A stretch of DNA of 64,000 bases from Nocardia australiensis (GCF_020733705.1 NZ_JAJFZM010000002.1:124001-188000); one strand, 5' to 3'; positions 28,880-39,569 are shown, counted from the stretch's first letter. The notes: generated by a model from the letters alone, not told the origin. Made by a program: numbers and translations.

Positions 28880-31630
28880 TCAGGTGTTGTGGCGGCGCAG
28901 GAACCAGCGATGAATTTCGTCGGCCCCCCACACGATGACCGGGAACGGCAGCACGAATGCGATCATCCACGGTGCGAGGGCGGCGGTTCCGAGCAGGTGC
29001 TGGAGTAGTGGCAGGTACACGACGGCGGCGGTGAGTACGATCTCGAACGCGATGCCCCATAACAACATCGGATTCGACAGAATTCCGATCGACCATAATG
29101 AGGCCCGCTCGGTGCGCGCGGCGAACGCGGTGCCGATCTGACCGGCGACCATCCCGACGAACACCATCGTGACCGCTTGCAGGTACGGCTGATGCAGGGC
29201 GGTGCCGGGCCCGGTGGGGTCACCGGGCTGCCATCCGGCAAACAGCAGCACTGCGAAGAACCCGGCCAATGCGAGCACTGCGGAGAGTGCACCGAGAAAC
29301 AGCCAGGCGCGCAAGAGCATCGGTCGCGTGATCACCGGCTCGCCCTGCGGTCGAGGCGGACGGCTCATGATGCCGGGTTCGGCACGTTCGCGGCCGAGGG
29401 CCAGGGCAGGCACTGTCTCCGTGCCGACGTCGAAGGTCAGCAGCAGCGGCACCGTCAATGGGATCGGTACGGTGCCGCCCGACAGTGCGAACACCAGGAA
29501 CGGCAGGATCTCGGGGGTGGCGTGCGCGAAGATGTAGAAGATGAATTTGCGGATGTTGTCGTAGACGCGGCGGCCGGACTGCACTGCGGCGGCGATGGTG
29601 GCGAAATTGTCGTCGGTGAGCACCAGGGTGGAGGCTTCGCGCGCGACATCGGTTCCGCTGCGGCCCATGGCGATTCCGATGTCGGCCCGGCGCAGGGCGG
29701 GGGCGTCGTTGGCGCCGTCGCCGGTCATGGCCACCACATGGCCGGTCGCGCGCAATGCGTCGGCGATGCGGAGTTTGGCCTCGGGGGAGGAGCGGGCGAA
29801 GATCAATTCGTTCGCGCTCGACAGCAATCGGTCGAGTTGGTCCTCACTCATGGTGTCGAGTTCGGCGCCGGTGACGACGATCGGGTCGCCGTGGGTGATG
29901 CCGACCTGGCGGGCCACCGCAGCGGCGGTGGCGCCGTGGTCACCGGTGATGACCACGATGCGGATCCCCGCCGTATGGCAACGAGCGACCGCGTCGGCGA
30001 CTTCGCGGCGTGGGGGGTCGACGATGCTGACCACTGCGAGCAGGGTGAGCTCGGACTCGGCGGTTTCGGGCGAGGAGGGATCGGGCTGCTCGGCGGTCAG
30101 TGGCCGATCCGCGATGGCCAGCATCCGATACCCGTCGTGGGCCCGCGCCTCGACCGTGGCGAGCACCGCGGTGCGGCGTTGCGAGGTCAGCGGACGCGGG
30201 TGGCCGTCCGGTGCGGATTCCGTGTCACACAGCGGGATCACGGATTCGGGGGCCCCTTTGACATGCACCGAGCGCTGCCCGTCGCATTCGTCGATGGTCG
30301 ACATACGTTTGCGTACTGAGTCGAAGGCGAACTGCCGCAACCGAGTTCCGCACCGCGCATTCGGGTCCAGCGCGGTCGCGGTCGCCAGGACAGCGATATC
30401 GGTGGCGTCCCCGGTGAGCGAGCCCGCGGTGGCGTGTGCGTTGTTACACAGCGCCATGGCGCGCGCCACCCTGGCCGCAAGTGTGGAAACCGTTGTGGCA
30501 GATTCATTGTCGACGCCGATGTCGTCGCCGCAGAGTTCGGTGTCGCCCGAGCTGGTGTGCACGGTCGTGACGTGCATGCGGTTTTCGGTGAGTGTTCCGG
30601 TTTTATCGGTGCAGATCACATCGGTGGAACCGAGCGTCTCCACCGCGGACAGGCGTTTGACCACCGCTCCCTGGGCAGCGAGACGACGAACCCCGATGGC
30701 CAGTGCCAGCGTGATCACCGGCAGTAGGCCCTCTGGAACATTTCCGAGCAGCAGCCCGACCGCGAAAATCACCGCGTCCAGAAACGGCAGACCCGCCCCG
30801 AAGATCGCCACCGGAATGAATGCCGCCCCGAGTGCCACCGAGATCAGTGCGATCAGCCAGGCCACCCGGCGGACCTGATGCTCGAGCGGACTCTCTTCGG
30901 CGTGCACACGTTCGGACAGCGCCGCGATGCGCCCCAACTCGGTGCGCATGCCGGTGGCGAATACGACTGCTTCGGCTTCGCCCTGGGTGCAGGCGGTCCC
31001 GCTGAAGACGACGTCGGTGGCCAGCAGTAGCGGCACCCGGGCATCGACGGGTTCGGCGCCGCGGTAGACGGAAACCGATTCGCCGGTGAGAGCGGACATG
31101 TCCACCTCGACGCCACCGTCGAGCAGCCGGGCATCGGCCGATATCTTGTCGCCTTCCGCTATGACCAGCACATCGCCCGGTACGAGATCGGCGGCTTCGA
31201 TGGAACGGCGGTGGCCGTCACGAATCACGGTGGCGCGCAACGGTATGAAGGCGCCCAGCGCCTCTACCGCGTGTTCGGCATGGCGCTCCTGGGCGAACGC
31301 GAAGACCGCGTTGAGGGCGATCACCGAAACGATCGCGATCGCGACCGCTTCGATACCGATCGAGAATGCCAGGATCGCCGCAGCCCACAACAACAACGCC
31401 AATGGGTGGGTGAATTGCCGCAGCAACTGGCGGGGCCACTGGCGAGTGCCGCGCCGGCGGAGCGCGTTGGGCCCGGCATGGATCAGCCGCCGTTGCGCTT
31501 CGCGGGTCGACAATCCTCGGCGTGAGCTGCGCAGATCGCGCAGTAGCAGGTCGATTGGCTCCGTCGGCTCTACCCGGCCCGGTAGATCCGCCGCGTGATG
31601 GCCGGTTGCGTGTGAGACAGCGCTCGGCAT
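28880..31630 (-). CDS. P2-type cation-transporting ATPase
   Basis: 916 residues. Actuator motif [13 protein letters not shown]4 motif [14 protein letters not shown], phosphorylation site [37 protein letters not shown], and about ten membrane segments. PEGLLP in M4 with the [14 protein letters not shown] [13 protein letters not shown] segment in M6 resembles the P2C Na+/K+ or H+/K+ class and bacterial relatives rather than CtpF. Its ATG 31630 is the first start after an in-frame TGA. The leader is long: the nearest DosR-like site lies 169-182 bases upstream. Confidence 0.9.
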   Translation of the reverse strand: MPSAVSHATGHHAADLPGRVEPTEPIDLLLRDLRSSRRGLSTREAQRRLIHAGPNALRRRGTRQWPRQLLRQFTHPLALLLWAAAILAFSIGIEAVAIAIVSVIALNAVFAFAQERHAEHAVEALGAFIPLRATVIRDGHRRSIEAADLVPGDVLVIAEGDKISADARLLDGGVEVDMSALTGESVSVYRGAEPVDARVPLLLATDVVFSGTACTQGEAEAVVFATGMRTELGRIAALSERVHAEESPLEHQVRRVAWLIALISVALGAAFIPVAIFGAGLPFLDAVIFAVGLLLGNVPEGLLPVITLALAIGVRRLAAQGAVVKRLSAVETLGSTDVICTDKTGTLTENRMHVTTVHTSSGDTELCGDDIGVDNESATTVSTLAARVARAMALCNNAHATAGSLTGDATDIAVLATATALDPNARCGTRLRQFAFDSVRKRMSTIDECDGQRSVHVKGAPESVIPLCDTESAPDGHPRPLTSQRRTAVLATVEARAHDGYRMLAIADRPLTAEQPDPSSPETAESELTLLAVVSIVDPPRREVADAVARCHTAGIRIVVITGDHGATAAAVARQVGITHGDPIVVTGAELDTMSEDQLDRLLSSANELIFARSSPEAKLRIADALRATGHVVAMTGDGANDAPALRRADIGIAMGRSGTDVAREASTLVLTDDNFATIAAAVQSGRRVYDNIRKFIFYIFAHATPEILPFLVFALSGGTVPIPLTVPLLLTFDVGTETVPALALGRERAEPGIMSRPPRPQGEPVITRPMLLRAWLFLGALSAVLALAGFFAVLLFAGWQPGDPTGPGTALHQPYLQAVTMVFVGMVAGQIGTAFAARTERASLWSIGILSNPMLLWGIAFEIVLTAAVVYLPLLQHLLGTAALAPWMIAFVLPFPVIVWGADEIHRWFLRRHNT

Positions 31631-31798
31631 CAGAGATCACCGCGGCAGGCGCGCGCTGGTCGGGCTCATGGGGCCTCCCTCGAGCAACCGCGATCGTTTT
31701 CGGTGAATATTCCAGCGATATCCGACTGTATGCGCGGGTGGTCCGGGTTCGGGAGGGACCGGACGCATCGGGATCGGCGACAGGCGTCGGTCACCGGG

Positions 31799-31812
31799 AT
31801 GACTTTCGGCCC
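31799..31812 (+). promoter_or_regulatory. DosR-like site upstream of second ATPase
   Basis: ATGACTTTCGGCCC, 12 of 14. Lies 169 bases from the ATPase start, in the opposite orientation; no intact plus-strand gene follows at the usual distance. Confidence 0.4.
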
Positions 31813-31897
31813 TGGCACGATTACCGCACGCCCGCATGGCGCGGTACGAGGGCTTGGCGCGGGACTTCGGTCACCCCCGGGGCGACGACTCGATGCC

Positions 31898-32398
31898 CTA
31901 CCCAGCTGTTCGGAAATCCCCGTTTGATCGACGACTACGGAAATGGATTGCCTTCATGCCCACATAGACGAGCTGTACGTTGTCGAGTTGGTAGAAATGA
32001 CGTCGGCGACGAGTTGTTCGATGCCGTGCTGCCGTACCTCGCCGGTCAACTGTTCGAGTAATTCGGTGCCGATTCCCGATTGTTGGTCTTCGTGCGCCAC
32101 GACCATCGCTACTTCTGCGGGGCGAGAGCCGTGCAACAGGATGTAGTTCGCCATCCCGATCAGGCGGCCGTCGATGAATACACCCACCGCGCAATGCTTC
32201 TGGTCGGTCTTCGATATTTCGGCGGCGATGTGCGTCAGATTTTTCGGAAGCTGTCCAAAGAACCGAAAATAGCCGTTCTCACCCGGTGCCGCATGCAGGT
32301 CGAGCACTGCGGCCGTGCTTTTTCGATACAACGTGCGGCGACCAGGAAACGACAAGTGTCGCGAGTCCCAGTAATCAGATCATGGCGATTGCTTCCAT
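31898..32398 (-). pseudogene. Frameshifted GNAT acetyltransferase
   Basis: A strong ribosome site (AAAAGGAGA) precedes ATG 32398, but that frame stops after MEAIAMI. One base away the frame continues LYRKSTAAVLDLHAAPGENGYFRFFG, then VGVFIDGRLIGMANYILL, AEVAMVVAHEDQQSGIGTELLEQL (acetyl-CoA loop) and GIEQLVADV. Near 32005 similarity passes into a third frame (FYQLDNVQLVYVGMKA). Two frameshifts thus break a GNAT domain of the type found fused or next to CBS and USP proteins. A shortened protein from 31954-32355 could still be made. Confidence 0.6.
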
Positions 32399-32473
32399 GG
32401 TCTGTCTCCTTTTCTTCGTGTTCGGGGTGATTCTGATGGTTCGGTGGTGCGGGCCGGGCGGTCAGCACGACGG

Positions 32474-33150
32474 TCACGACTGTAGGTGGGTTTCGGCTCG
32501 CCGATAGGTCCGCAGAGCTGCGGCGATGGTGTGTTGCAGCGGGCGGTGGTGTCGAGAAGGACCGCACTGGGCCAAGGTGCTCGGTCGACTGCCATGACCG
32601 CATACACGTGTTCCCACACGGCCGGTGTATAGGCCGCGGCCGTATTCTCCGCTCCGGTCACCTACGATGCCGCAGGCCCGGGCATCGGTGCGAATATGGT
32701 CGCTGGACAACAGGATCGCATCGGTTACGGCCGCCGAGTTCCGAGGGACCGTCGACTTTCCGGTGCCGGGAGACTGCCGATCAAGACCAGCGGACAGCAC
32801 CTGACTCGAGATGCCGCGACGCGATGTCGACATGTTCGTCGGCATGCGACGCCGATTCCGGTGTGCCCTGAGGAAGCACACGTAGGCAACCTTGCGCGCA
32901 CGATTGCTCGATAGGCGATGTACTGGTGGCACAGCGACCGCGGAGTGGGGTCGCGTCAGCTGTAAATAGTCGTCGACGACCACTTCGGTCAGGTCGCTAT
33001 GCTCGAGCATCTCCAAGTCCATGGCGAGAAAACAGATATCGTCGAGCCGGTCGACGTGGCGGAGTTTCGTCGTCGAAGTCGAGACAATCGATCACTTGAA
33101 CACCGTCGTCGGCGACGAAGATATCGTCGGCTTCCGCTGCCGTATTGCTG
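32474..33150 (-). pseudogene. Decayed Rv2004c-like phosphotransferase/AAA-kinase remnant
   Basis: Across shifting frames the minus strand reads DDIFVADDGVQVIDCLDFDD, then LDDICFLAMDLEMLEHSDL and TEVVVDDYLQLT, then SPGTGKST (Walker A, 32750-32773) followed by AILLSSDHIR, then YTPAVWEHVYAVM and VLLDTTARC. This is the order of the C-terminal half of the COG2187 phosphotransferase plus the COG0645 kinase of Rv2004c, a DosR-regulon protein. At least three frameshifts are needed and the N-terminal half is gone. This explains the otherwise empty 0.9 kb before the GH15 gene. Confidence 0.65.
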
Positions 33151-33281
33151 TTGATGAGCTATTCACATTTACCGCCAGGATGGCGCACACTGTGAGGGTC
33201 GCATCTGGCGGATATCGGTGCGGTGGTCGGTGCAGTTCAGTTGGGTTGTTCGGTGCGGTCGATTCCCATGGAGGAGGGCCT

Positions 33282-35120
33282 GTGAACGCGTATCCAACGA
33301 TCGCTGAGCACGGCATTGTGGGTGATTTACAGACGGCGGCGTTGGTGTCCGCGACGGGCACGATCGACTGGTGGTGTACGCCGCGGTTCGATTCACCGAG
33401 CGTTTTCGCTTCGCTGCTCGATAGCGAGCGTGGCGGTTGCTGTCGGTTGTCTGCGGATCTGGCGGCGGACGAGGTGACGATTCGTCAGCTGTACCTTTCG
33501 GACACGGCGGTGCTGGTCACCCGGTTCATGGCAGAGGGCGGGGTCGGGGAAGTCATCGATTTCATGGAGCCGATCCAAGATCCCGCACCGAGTGATCGGC
33601 ATCGGTTGGTGCGGATCGCGCGGGTGGTGCGGGGGAGCCTGCCGTTCACGCTCACCTGTCGCCCGAGGTTCGACTACGCGCGCGCCGCGCACACGCTCGC
33701 TTTGCGCGATCAGCGCTGGGCGATCTTCCAGGGGCCGGACACCGATCTGCACCTGCAGACGACCGAGCGGGTGCCGTTACACGCTGAAGGCAGTGACGTG
33801 TCCGCGCAGTTCACTTTGTCTGAGGGGGAGACGGCGGTGATCGTCTTGACGAGCATGGACAGTGACGGTGCTGTGCCGGTACCCCCGGTCCGGGAGGCGG
33901 TGCTCGCGGAGTTCGAGGCGTGCCGCGAGTTCTGGCAGTCGTGGCTGCGTTCGTCCACATATCGGGGTCGTTGGCGAGACATGGTCAATCGTTCGGCGAT
34001 CACGTTGAAACTGCTCACATACGCGCCGACCGGGGCGCCGATCGCCGCGGCCACCATGGGGCTGCCGGAGCAGACGGGTGGCGAACGCAATTGGGATTAC
34101 CGCTATACCTGGATTCGGGACGGTTCCCTGTCGGTGCGGGCCCTGATCGACCTGGGTTTCACCGAGGAGGCGTATGCCTTCCGGCGCTGGTTGCGCGACC
34201 GCCTCGAAGCGGGTGGCACTGCCTCGGGTGAGCCGCTGCAGATCATGTACCGCATCGATGGAGATCCGCGGTTGGAGGAGGTGATACTCACTCATCTGGA
34301 GGGGTATTGCGGTTCGGCGCCGGTGCGGGTCGGGAACGCGGCGGCCGATCAGATCCAGCTCGACATATATGGTGAGGTGGCCGACGCGCTGGCGCAGACG
34401 TCCGATATCGGCGGCATCTCGGGCTGGCGGGCGTTCGCGAACCTGACCGACTGGCTTGCCGAGAACTGGGACCGTCCCGACGAGGGGATCTGGGAGACCC
34501 GCGGCGGCCGGCAGGAATTCACCTACAGCCGACTGATGACGTGGGTTGCGTTCGATCGAGGTATTCAGCTGGCCACCCAGTACTCTCGTCCTGCGGATGT
34601 GGCGCGCTGGACGCGCGAACGAGACACTGTGTTCGCCCAGATCGTCGAGCGCGGCTGGAGCCCGAAACGACAGGCATTCGTACAGCACTTCGCCACCGAT
34701 GTGCTGGATGCCTCGCTGCTGCTGATGCCCCGGATGGGTTTCCTGTCACCGCAGGACCCAGCGTGGCTGAGCACGCTCGACGCGATGGACGACGAGTTGG
34801 TGAGCGACAGTCTGGTCTACCGATACGACCCCGAAGCATCCCCGGACGGCCTGCGGGGGGTCGAGGGCACTTTCAACCTGTGCAGCTTCCTGTATGTGGA
34901 GGCGTTGGCCCGCGCAGGGCGATTGCCCCAGGCTCGCTACGCGTTCGACAAGATGCTCACCTACGCCAATCATGTCGGTCTGTTCGCCGAGGAGATCGGC
35001 CCCTCGGGCGAGCAGTTGGGTAACTTCCCGCAAGCGTTCACGCATCTAGCCTTGGTCGCCGCGGCAATCGCACTGGACGAAGAGCTAGACCGCGCCGAAG
35101 CTCGGCCGACCGGTTCTTAG
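33282..35120 (+). CDS. Glycoside hydrolase family 15 (glucoamylase or trehalase)
   Basis: 612 residues: IAEHGIVGDLQTAALVSATGTIDWWCTPRFDSPSVFA, GGERNWDYRYTWIRDGSLSVRAL (catalytic-acid region), NAAADQIQLDIYGEVADAL and EEIGPSGEQLGNFPQAFTHLALV with the second catalytic Glu. Actinobacterial members include the trehalase Rv2402, so trehalose is as likely a substrate as alpha-glucans; the OtsB1-type gene in the same island favours trehalose. GTG 33282 follows GGAGGAGG closely. The MFS gene starts 13 bases after its stop. Confidence 0.88.
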   Translation: MNAYPTIAEHGIVGDLQTAALVSATGTIDWWCTPRFDSPSVFASLLDSERGGCCRLSADLAADEVTIRQLYLSDTAVLVTRFMAEGGVGEVIDFMEPIQDPAPSDRHRLVRIARVVRGSLPFTLTCRPRFDYARAAHTLALRDQRWAIFQGPDTDLHLQTTERVPLHAEGSDVSAQFTLSEGETAVIVLTSMDSDGAVPVPPVREAVLAEFEACREFWQSWLRSSTYRGRWRDMVNRSAITLKLLTYAPTGAPIAAATMGLPEQTGGERNWDYRYTWIRDGSLSVRALIDLGFTEEAYAFRRWLRDRLEAGGTASGEPLQIMYRIDGDPRLEEVILTHLEGYCGSAPVRVGNAAADQIQLDIYGEVADALAQTSDIGGISGWRAFANLTDWLAENWDRPDEGIWETRGGRQEFTYSRLMTWVAFDRGIQLATQYSRPADVARWTRERDTVFAQIVERGWSPKRQAFVQHFATDVLDASLLLMPRMGFLSPQDPAWLSTLDAMDDELVSDSLVYRYDPEASPDGLRGVEGTFNLCSFLYVEALARAGRLPQARYAFDKMLTYANHVGLFAEEIGPSGEQLGNFPQAFTHLALVAAAIALDEELDRAEARPTGS

Positions 35121-35133
35121 CTGGGCCAGGCGG

Positions 35134-36534
35134 ATGGCGGAGACGAAGGTGGTCGGTCCGCCTCGTGGGGTGCTGCTACCTCTCGCGTTGGCGCAGTTCA
35201 TCTGCAGCTTCGCCGGATCCAACATGAACGTGATGATCACCGACATCAGTGCCGACTTGCACACCACTGTGCACGGGGTGCAGGTGACAATCACGATATT
35301 CCTGCTGGTGATGGCCGCACTGATGATTCCCTGCGGGAAGATCACCGATCGATACGGCCGCAAACGATGCTTCATCGTAGGTTTGGCCGTCTACGGCGTC
35401 GGCGCCGTGCTCAGCGGACTCGCGCCGACACTGGGCGTGCTGATCGTAGGCAACTCGATCCTCGAAGGTGTGGGCACTGCGCTGCTGATCCCACCCGTCT
35501 ATATTCTCACCACCCTGTTGTTCACCGAAATGACCTCGCGTGCAAGGGCATTCGGCGCCATCATGGCTATGGGCGGCATCGGCGCGGCGGCGGGACCACT
35601 GATCGGCGGACTCATCACCTCCGGGCTCAGCTGGCGCGCGGCCTTCGGTTTCCAAGCCCTGGTCATTGTGGCGATCATCCTGCTGAGCCGCCGGATCTCC
35701 GACCCGCTGCCCGCGGATCCCGGACGGCCCTTCGATCTCGGCGGTGCGATCCTGTCGGCGGTCGGACTGATCCTGCTCGTCATGGGTATTCTGGCCGCCG
35801 ACAACAACCTCTGGCTGATGCTGGCACTGTTGGCGCTCGGCGCGGCGGTCCTCGCGTGGTTCTTCGTCTCCATGCGCGCCAAGGAGCGCGCTGGGCGTGA
35901 GCCGCTGCTGTCGACCAGTTTGTTCCGCAACCGCACGTCCAACCTCGGTCTGATCACCCAGAACATCCAGTGGCTACTGCTGATGGGCACGTCGTTTGTC
36001 GTGTCGGCCTATCTGCAGGTCGTCCGCGGATATAACGCGATCCAGACCGGCGTCACCTTCACCGCGGCCACTATCGGTCTGCTGGTTTCGTCGCTGTCGG
36101 CGGCACGGCTGGCCCGGCGCCGCGCCCCGCGCACACTCATCATGGCGGGTTTCCTGGTGGCAATCGTCGGCGTCGTCGCGCTGCTCGCGCTGGCCGGTAG
36201 CTCCGTGAATCCCTGGGCTTTCACGCCAGGACTGCTGCTGATCGGGCTCGGACTGGGGGTGATGCTGACACCTTCGGTCAATGTCGTGCAGTCCAGCTTC
36301 GGCGAGGAGTGGCAGGGCGAGATCTCCGGGCTTTCACGCAGCGTGTCGAACCTCGGGTCATCTATCGGCACCGCCGTCGCCGGCACCATCCTGGTCGCCA
36401 ACCTCACCGGTCACGCCTACGCTGCCGCCATGATCACCCTCGCCGCGATCGGGCTTGCAGGGCTGATTGCGGCAACCTTCCTGCCCCGTCGCACATCACC
36501 GGCGCCGCCCCCGGCATCGCTCGGACTCTCGTGA
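35134..36534 (+). CDS. MFS transporter (DHA2-like)
   Basis: 466 residues with 12-14 hydrophobic segments, the loop motif GKITDRYGRKRCFIVG after the second helix, and PPVYILTTLLF / GPLIGGLITSGLSWRAAFGFQ in helices 4-5. These are marks of drug/proton antiporters. Probably co-transcribed with the GH15 gene. Substrate unknown. Confidence 0.88.
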   Translation: MAETKVVGPPRGVLLPLALAQFICSFAGSNMNVMITDISADLHTTVHGVQVTITIFLLVMAALMIPCGKITDRYGRKRCFIVGLAVYGVGAVLSGLAPTLGVLIVGNSILEGVGTALLIPPVYILTTLLFTEMTSRARAFGAIMAMGGIGAAAGPLIGGLITSGLSWRAAFGFQALVIVAIILLSRRISDPLPADPGRPFDLGGAILSAVGLILLVMGILAADNNLWLMLALLALGAAVLAWFFVSMRAKERAGREPLLSTSLFRNRTSNLGLITQNIQWLLLMGTSFVVSAYLQVVRGYNAIQTGVTFTAATIGLLVSSLSAARLARRRAPRTLIMAGFLVAIVGVVALLALAGSSVNPWAFTPGLLLIGLGLGVMLTPSVNVVQSSFGEEWQGEISGLSRSVSNLGSSIGTAVAGTILVANLTGHAYAAAMITLAAIGLAGLIAATFLPRRTSPAPPPASLGLS

Positions 36535-36551
36535 AACCCGGCTCGGGCCGT

Positions 36552-36565
36552 GTGGGTTCGCCCAC
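36552..36565 (+). terminator. Possible terminator after MFS gene
   Basis: GTGGG-TTCG-CCCAC, a five-base stem with a stable TTCG tetraloop, 18 bases after the MFS stop. Confidence 0.4.
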
Positions 36566-36689
36566 GGAGGGGAGGTGCGATGCCGAACTACGTGTGAGCA
36601 TCCGTGCGACGCCACTCGCCGAAATGGCTCCAGTAGGTTGCGCTGCCGCGGGTTTCACTTCCCCGGCAGCGCAATGAAATACGGATCAA

Positions 36690-36703
36690 TGGCCGAAGGT
36701 CCG
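36690..36703 (-). promoter_or_regulatory. Orphan DosR-like site
   Basis: Minus-strand CGGACCTTCGGCCA, 11 of 14. No start codon of a recognised gene lies at the usual distance in either direction. Confidence 0.25.
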
Positions 36704-36874
36704 GGACTATGCATTCGGTGACGCGCATAGCCGACCTCTTTCGGCGGTTCCACATGAGGCGCAATCTGGACGAAGGCCGTTAAGCTGCCGCTAAAAGCAT
36801 GGCTACCCGGAATCGCGGTGTGTTTGGTCCGCGTGGCCGTAGATTATGGACTGAAGGCGCAGTGCCGAATTCCT

Positions 36875-37150
36875 TCAGGAAGCGAGGATTCGAGACTTCT
36901 CGGCTTCGAACTCGGCCTCGGTTAGCACATCTTGCGCTTTGAGTTGGGCGAGTTCTTTCAATGCGGTGATTCGGTCCATGCCTGCACCGCCGCCCGGCGG
37001 CGCGGACGCCGGCTGCGGTGCAGGGGTGGACTGCGCCTGCTCCTGTGTGGCCCAGCGATTTCCCTGACGTCGGGAGACCCGGTTGGAGACAGCGGTTGCG
37101 GTTCCGGCAACCACGGCGGTGCGGGCTACGCCGCGAAGCAATCCGGGCAT
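36875..37150 (-). CDS. SHOCT-domain protein
   Basis: 91 residues. Begins MPGLLRGVARTAVVAGTATAVSNRVSRR (a possible membrane-associated helix), then a Pro/Ala-rich linker, then the C-terminal SHOCT motif ITALKELAQLKAQDVLTEAEFEAEKSRILAS. ATG 37150 follows AGGAGAG. It lies 46 bases after the DUF6325-type gene, a pairing often seen in actinobacteria. Confidence 0.85.
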   Translation of the reverse strand: MPGLLRGVARTAVVAGTATAVSNRVSRRQGNRWATQEQAQSTPAPQPASAPPGGGAGMDRITALKELAQLKAQDVLTEAEFEAEKSRILAS

Positions 37151-37196
37151 GACACTCTCCTGGCTCGGTCGATTCGCCGGAGCGAATTCCCTAGTT

Positions 37197-37649
37197 TCAT
37201 AGACTTTCCGTATCGACAAGATCGAGGGACGACAAGATACTCTGCATCGGTACGCGCCCAGAAGCTACGAGTTGGGCGCCATTGCGACGCAAGGCGGACG
37301 CGAAAGGCGCCGCCCATCTGTTCTCGTAGACCAGGATCGCGGCCGAACATCCTGGTTCGAGCGCCGCACCGGCTTCCCTCCGGTCGGCGTCGTCGAGCAG
37401 GCCCGATCCCGCCTCCGCGAACAGCGTGATGTCAAGGTCCCCTTCGAGGCCCATATCGGCGATGTCGATCCCGGCGAGGGATCCGTCGGCATCCTTTTGG
37501 ACGAACGCCAGATCCAGCACTCGAATGATGCCGCGCTCGACAAGATCGCGCAGCATGGGCAGCGCCGAACCATCCGGAGGTCGATCGTTGGGAAATTCGA
37601 TTACGAGATAGTCGACAGGGCCTAACGCGTCGATATCGGTTTCGGTCAC
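37197..37649 (-). CDS. DUF6325/DUF1269-like protein
   Basis: 150 residues: LGPVDYLVIEFPNDRPP, ALPMLRDLVERGIIRVLDLAFVQKDADGSLAGIDI, LEPGCSAAILVYENRWAAPFASALRRNGAQLV. This is the small family usually paired with SHOCT proteins, possibly acting in membrane stress; function unknown. GTG 37649 was chosen after GGAAAGCGGG; the ORF opens further upstream without support. Confidence 0.8.
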   Translation of the reverse strand: MTETDIDALGPVDYLVIEFPNDRPPDGSALPMLRDLVERGIIRVLDLAFVQKDADGSLAGIDIADMGLEGDLDITLFAEAGSGLLDDADRREAGAALEPGCSAAILVYENRWAAPFASALRRNGAQLVASGRVPMQSILSSLDLVDTESL

Positions 37650-38159
37650 TGTAACCCGCTTTCCACCACAAAAAGGGAGCCGTATCAGCCTGACTCTCGT
37701 GCGGGATTGCTCCCGGCGTGGCTGTAAATTCGGCTGGTGCCGGATCGAGAATAATCTCGGACCATCGGCGTCAGTGATGCTAATCTCATTCATAGCGTAC
37801 GCCGCTGATCGGCACAGGTCACTGGACTGTGGTTACAGACCAAACCTTCGAGGCCATGCCCCCCAATCGAAGTGGGGCGAACCAGCACATGCTTCTAGAT
37901 ATAAGTCCCGCCTCGAAAGGGGACGGTGATGCTGGAGAACATCGCACTCGACATCGTGGTTACCCGGGTGATCTCACCCGGAACACCGAATCCATTGCCA
38001 CTCGGCGAACCGCTCCGCCGAGATCGCAGCGACGCCGCCGAACCAAGCGTCGAGCTAGCGGTTGCCGCGCGACTCCCTTGGCCGAAAAGAGTGGGCCGAT
38101 CACCGCCGCGATGACGTTGCCGTATTCGCCCGAATCCATTTCCGGAGTGAGGGATACCC
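37650..38159. other. Intergenic region
   Basis: 510 bases. A 62-codon ORF (37929-38114, after GAAAGGGGACG) is possible but has no recognisable features. Otherwise nothing seen apart from the promoter region of the following gene. Confidence 0.4.
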
Positions 38160-39569
38160 GTGGATCCCAACGCACCAAAAGATGAACCCGCCGACCGGCT
38201 GAGCTCCGGCGAACGTGCTGAACTCGATCGGCTTCGCGCCGAGCTCGCCGCGCTTCGCGCAGAGGTTCGCGGTGCGGTACGGCCGCAGGTTTCTCGGCCG
38301 CCGCGGCATGCGTGGCGGTGGACCACGGTGGCGATCTTGTCAGTGTTGGTCGCTGTACTGGCGATCACCACGGTGGTGTCGCGGTTCGTGCGCGGGGAGA
38401 TTCTGGACACCAACCGGTATGTGGCCACGGTGGCGCCGTTGGCCTCGAATCCGGTAGTGCAGAACGAGGTCTCGAACACGATCACCGACGAGATCTTCGC
38501 CCGCGTCGACATCGAGGGCCTGACCGCGGACGCGCTGGCCGCGCTGACCGAGGCGGTTCCCGCGGCCCAGAACCGGCCGCGGGTGGATCGCGCGATCGAG
38601 GGGCTGGCGCCGGTGATAGCCCAGCAGACGCGAGGCTTCGTCAACGACACGGTGCTGTCGTTCGTGCGCAGCGACCAGTTCAAGGACCTGTGGGTGCAAG
38701 CCAACCGCGCCGCCCATACCGCGCTGGTGGCAACGATGACCGGACACGTCGGCGCCGAGTCGGTGACCGTCGATGAGAACGGCACGGTGACCCTTTCCCT
38801 GCGCACGGTGCTCGAGAACGTGAAGGCGCGGCTGCTCGATCGCGGCTTCACCTTTGCCGAGAAGATCCCTGCGGTCGACAAACAGTTCGTCTTGTTCCGG
38901 TCTCCGGAGCTGGTCCGAGCGCAACATGCGGTCGACACGCTCGACAAAGCTGCGACGGTGCTGCCGTTGGCGACGATCGTGGCGGCGGTGGCCGCGGTCG
39001 CTGCGGCGCCGACCGGCCGTCGCCGCCGTGCCCTGCTTTTCGTCGGAGTCGCGCTGGCGGCGGGCATGGTCATCCTCGCGCTCGCGCTGGTCATTGCTCG
39101 GGCACTGTATCTGGACCAGGTTCCGCCCGACGCGCTGACATCGGATGCGGCGACCGTGATCATCGACACCATACTGCTGCCGTTGCGAATCGCGCTGCGA
39201 GCGGTGGCTGTGCTCGGCGTAGCGATCGCAGTAGGCGCCTACCTGACAGGAGGTTCGGCCTCCGCCGTCGCGGTGCGCCGCGAATTCGGCCGTGGCCTGG
39301 ACGCAGTCCAGCAACTCCGGCGCTCCCGACCACCGAACCCGGTGGAGACCTGGGCTAACCGTGCGCGAACAGCGTTGCGGTGGGCGATCATCGGCATTGC
39401 CACGCTGCTGCTGGTGTTCTGGCGCTACCCCACCGGGTTGGTGGTGGTGTGGATCGTGCTGGGCTCGCTGCTGGCGTTGTTGGCGCTGGAGCTCTTCATT
39501 CGTCCCGCCCGCGCCTGGCAGCACCAAGCCGAGCCCGAGACGAAGAACGATGCCGAGACCCCGGTGTAG
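38160..39569 (+). CDS. Conserved membrane protein of unknown function
   Basis: 469 residues. A charged N-terminal coiled coil (AELDRLRAELAALRAEV) precedes a membrane segment (TTVAILSVLVAVLAITTVVSRFV). A large extracytoplasmic domain (NRYVATVAPLASNPVVQNEVSNTITDEIF through LRTVLENVKARLLDRGF) follows, then four or more C-terminal membrane segments. The NRYVATVAPLASNP segment is found in many actinobacterial integral membrane proteins of unknown role. GTG 38160 follows GAGTGAGGGA. Confidence 0.82.
   Translation: MDPNAPKDEPADRLSSGERAELDRLRAELAALRAEVRGAVRPQVSRPPRHAWRWTTVAILSVLVAVLAITTVVSRFVRGEILDTNRYVATVAPLASNPVVQNEVSNTITDEIFARVDIEGLTADALAALTEAVPAAQNRPRVDRAIEGLAPVIAQQTRGFVNDTVLSFVRSDQFKDLWVQANRAAHTALVATMTGHVGAESVTVDENGTVTLSLRTVLENVKARLLDRGFTFAEKIPAVDKQFVLFRSPELVRAQHAVDTLDKAATVLPLATIVAAVAAVAAAPTGRRRRALLFVGVALAAGMVILALALVIARALYLDQVPPDALTSDAATVIIDTILLPLRIALRAVAVLGVAIAVGAYLTGGSASAVAVRREFGRGLDAVQQLRRSRPPNPVETWANRARTALRWAIIGIATLLLVFWRYPTGLVVVWIVLGSLLALLALELFIRPARAWQHQAEPETKNDAETPV

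Larger units (their letters stand above)
36535..36874. other. Intergenic region
   Basis: No gene seen. Holds a hairpin at 36552-36565 and a DosR-like site at 36690-36703. Confidence 0.5.

Noticed and set aside
29177..30319. 380-codon plus ORF over the second ATPase
   Set aside because: Gly/Gly-rich antisense translation without domain.
37929..38114. 62-codon ORF with a fair ribosome site
   Set aside because: Arg/Pro-rich product without recognisable features; kept only as a remark in the intergenic entry.
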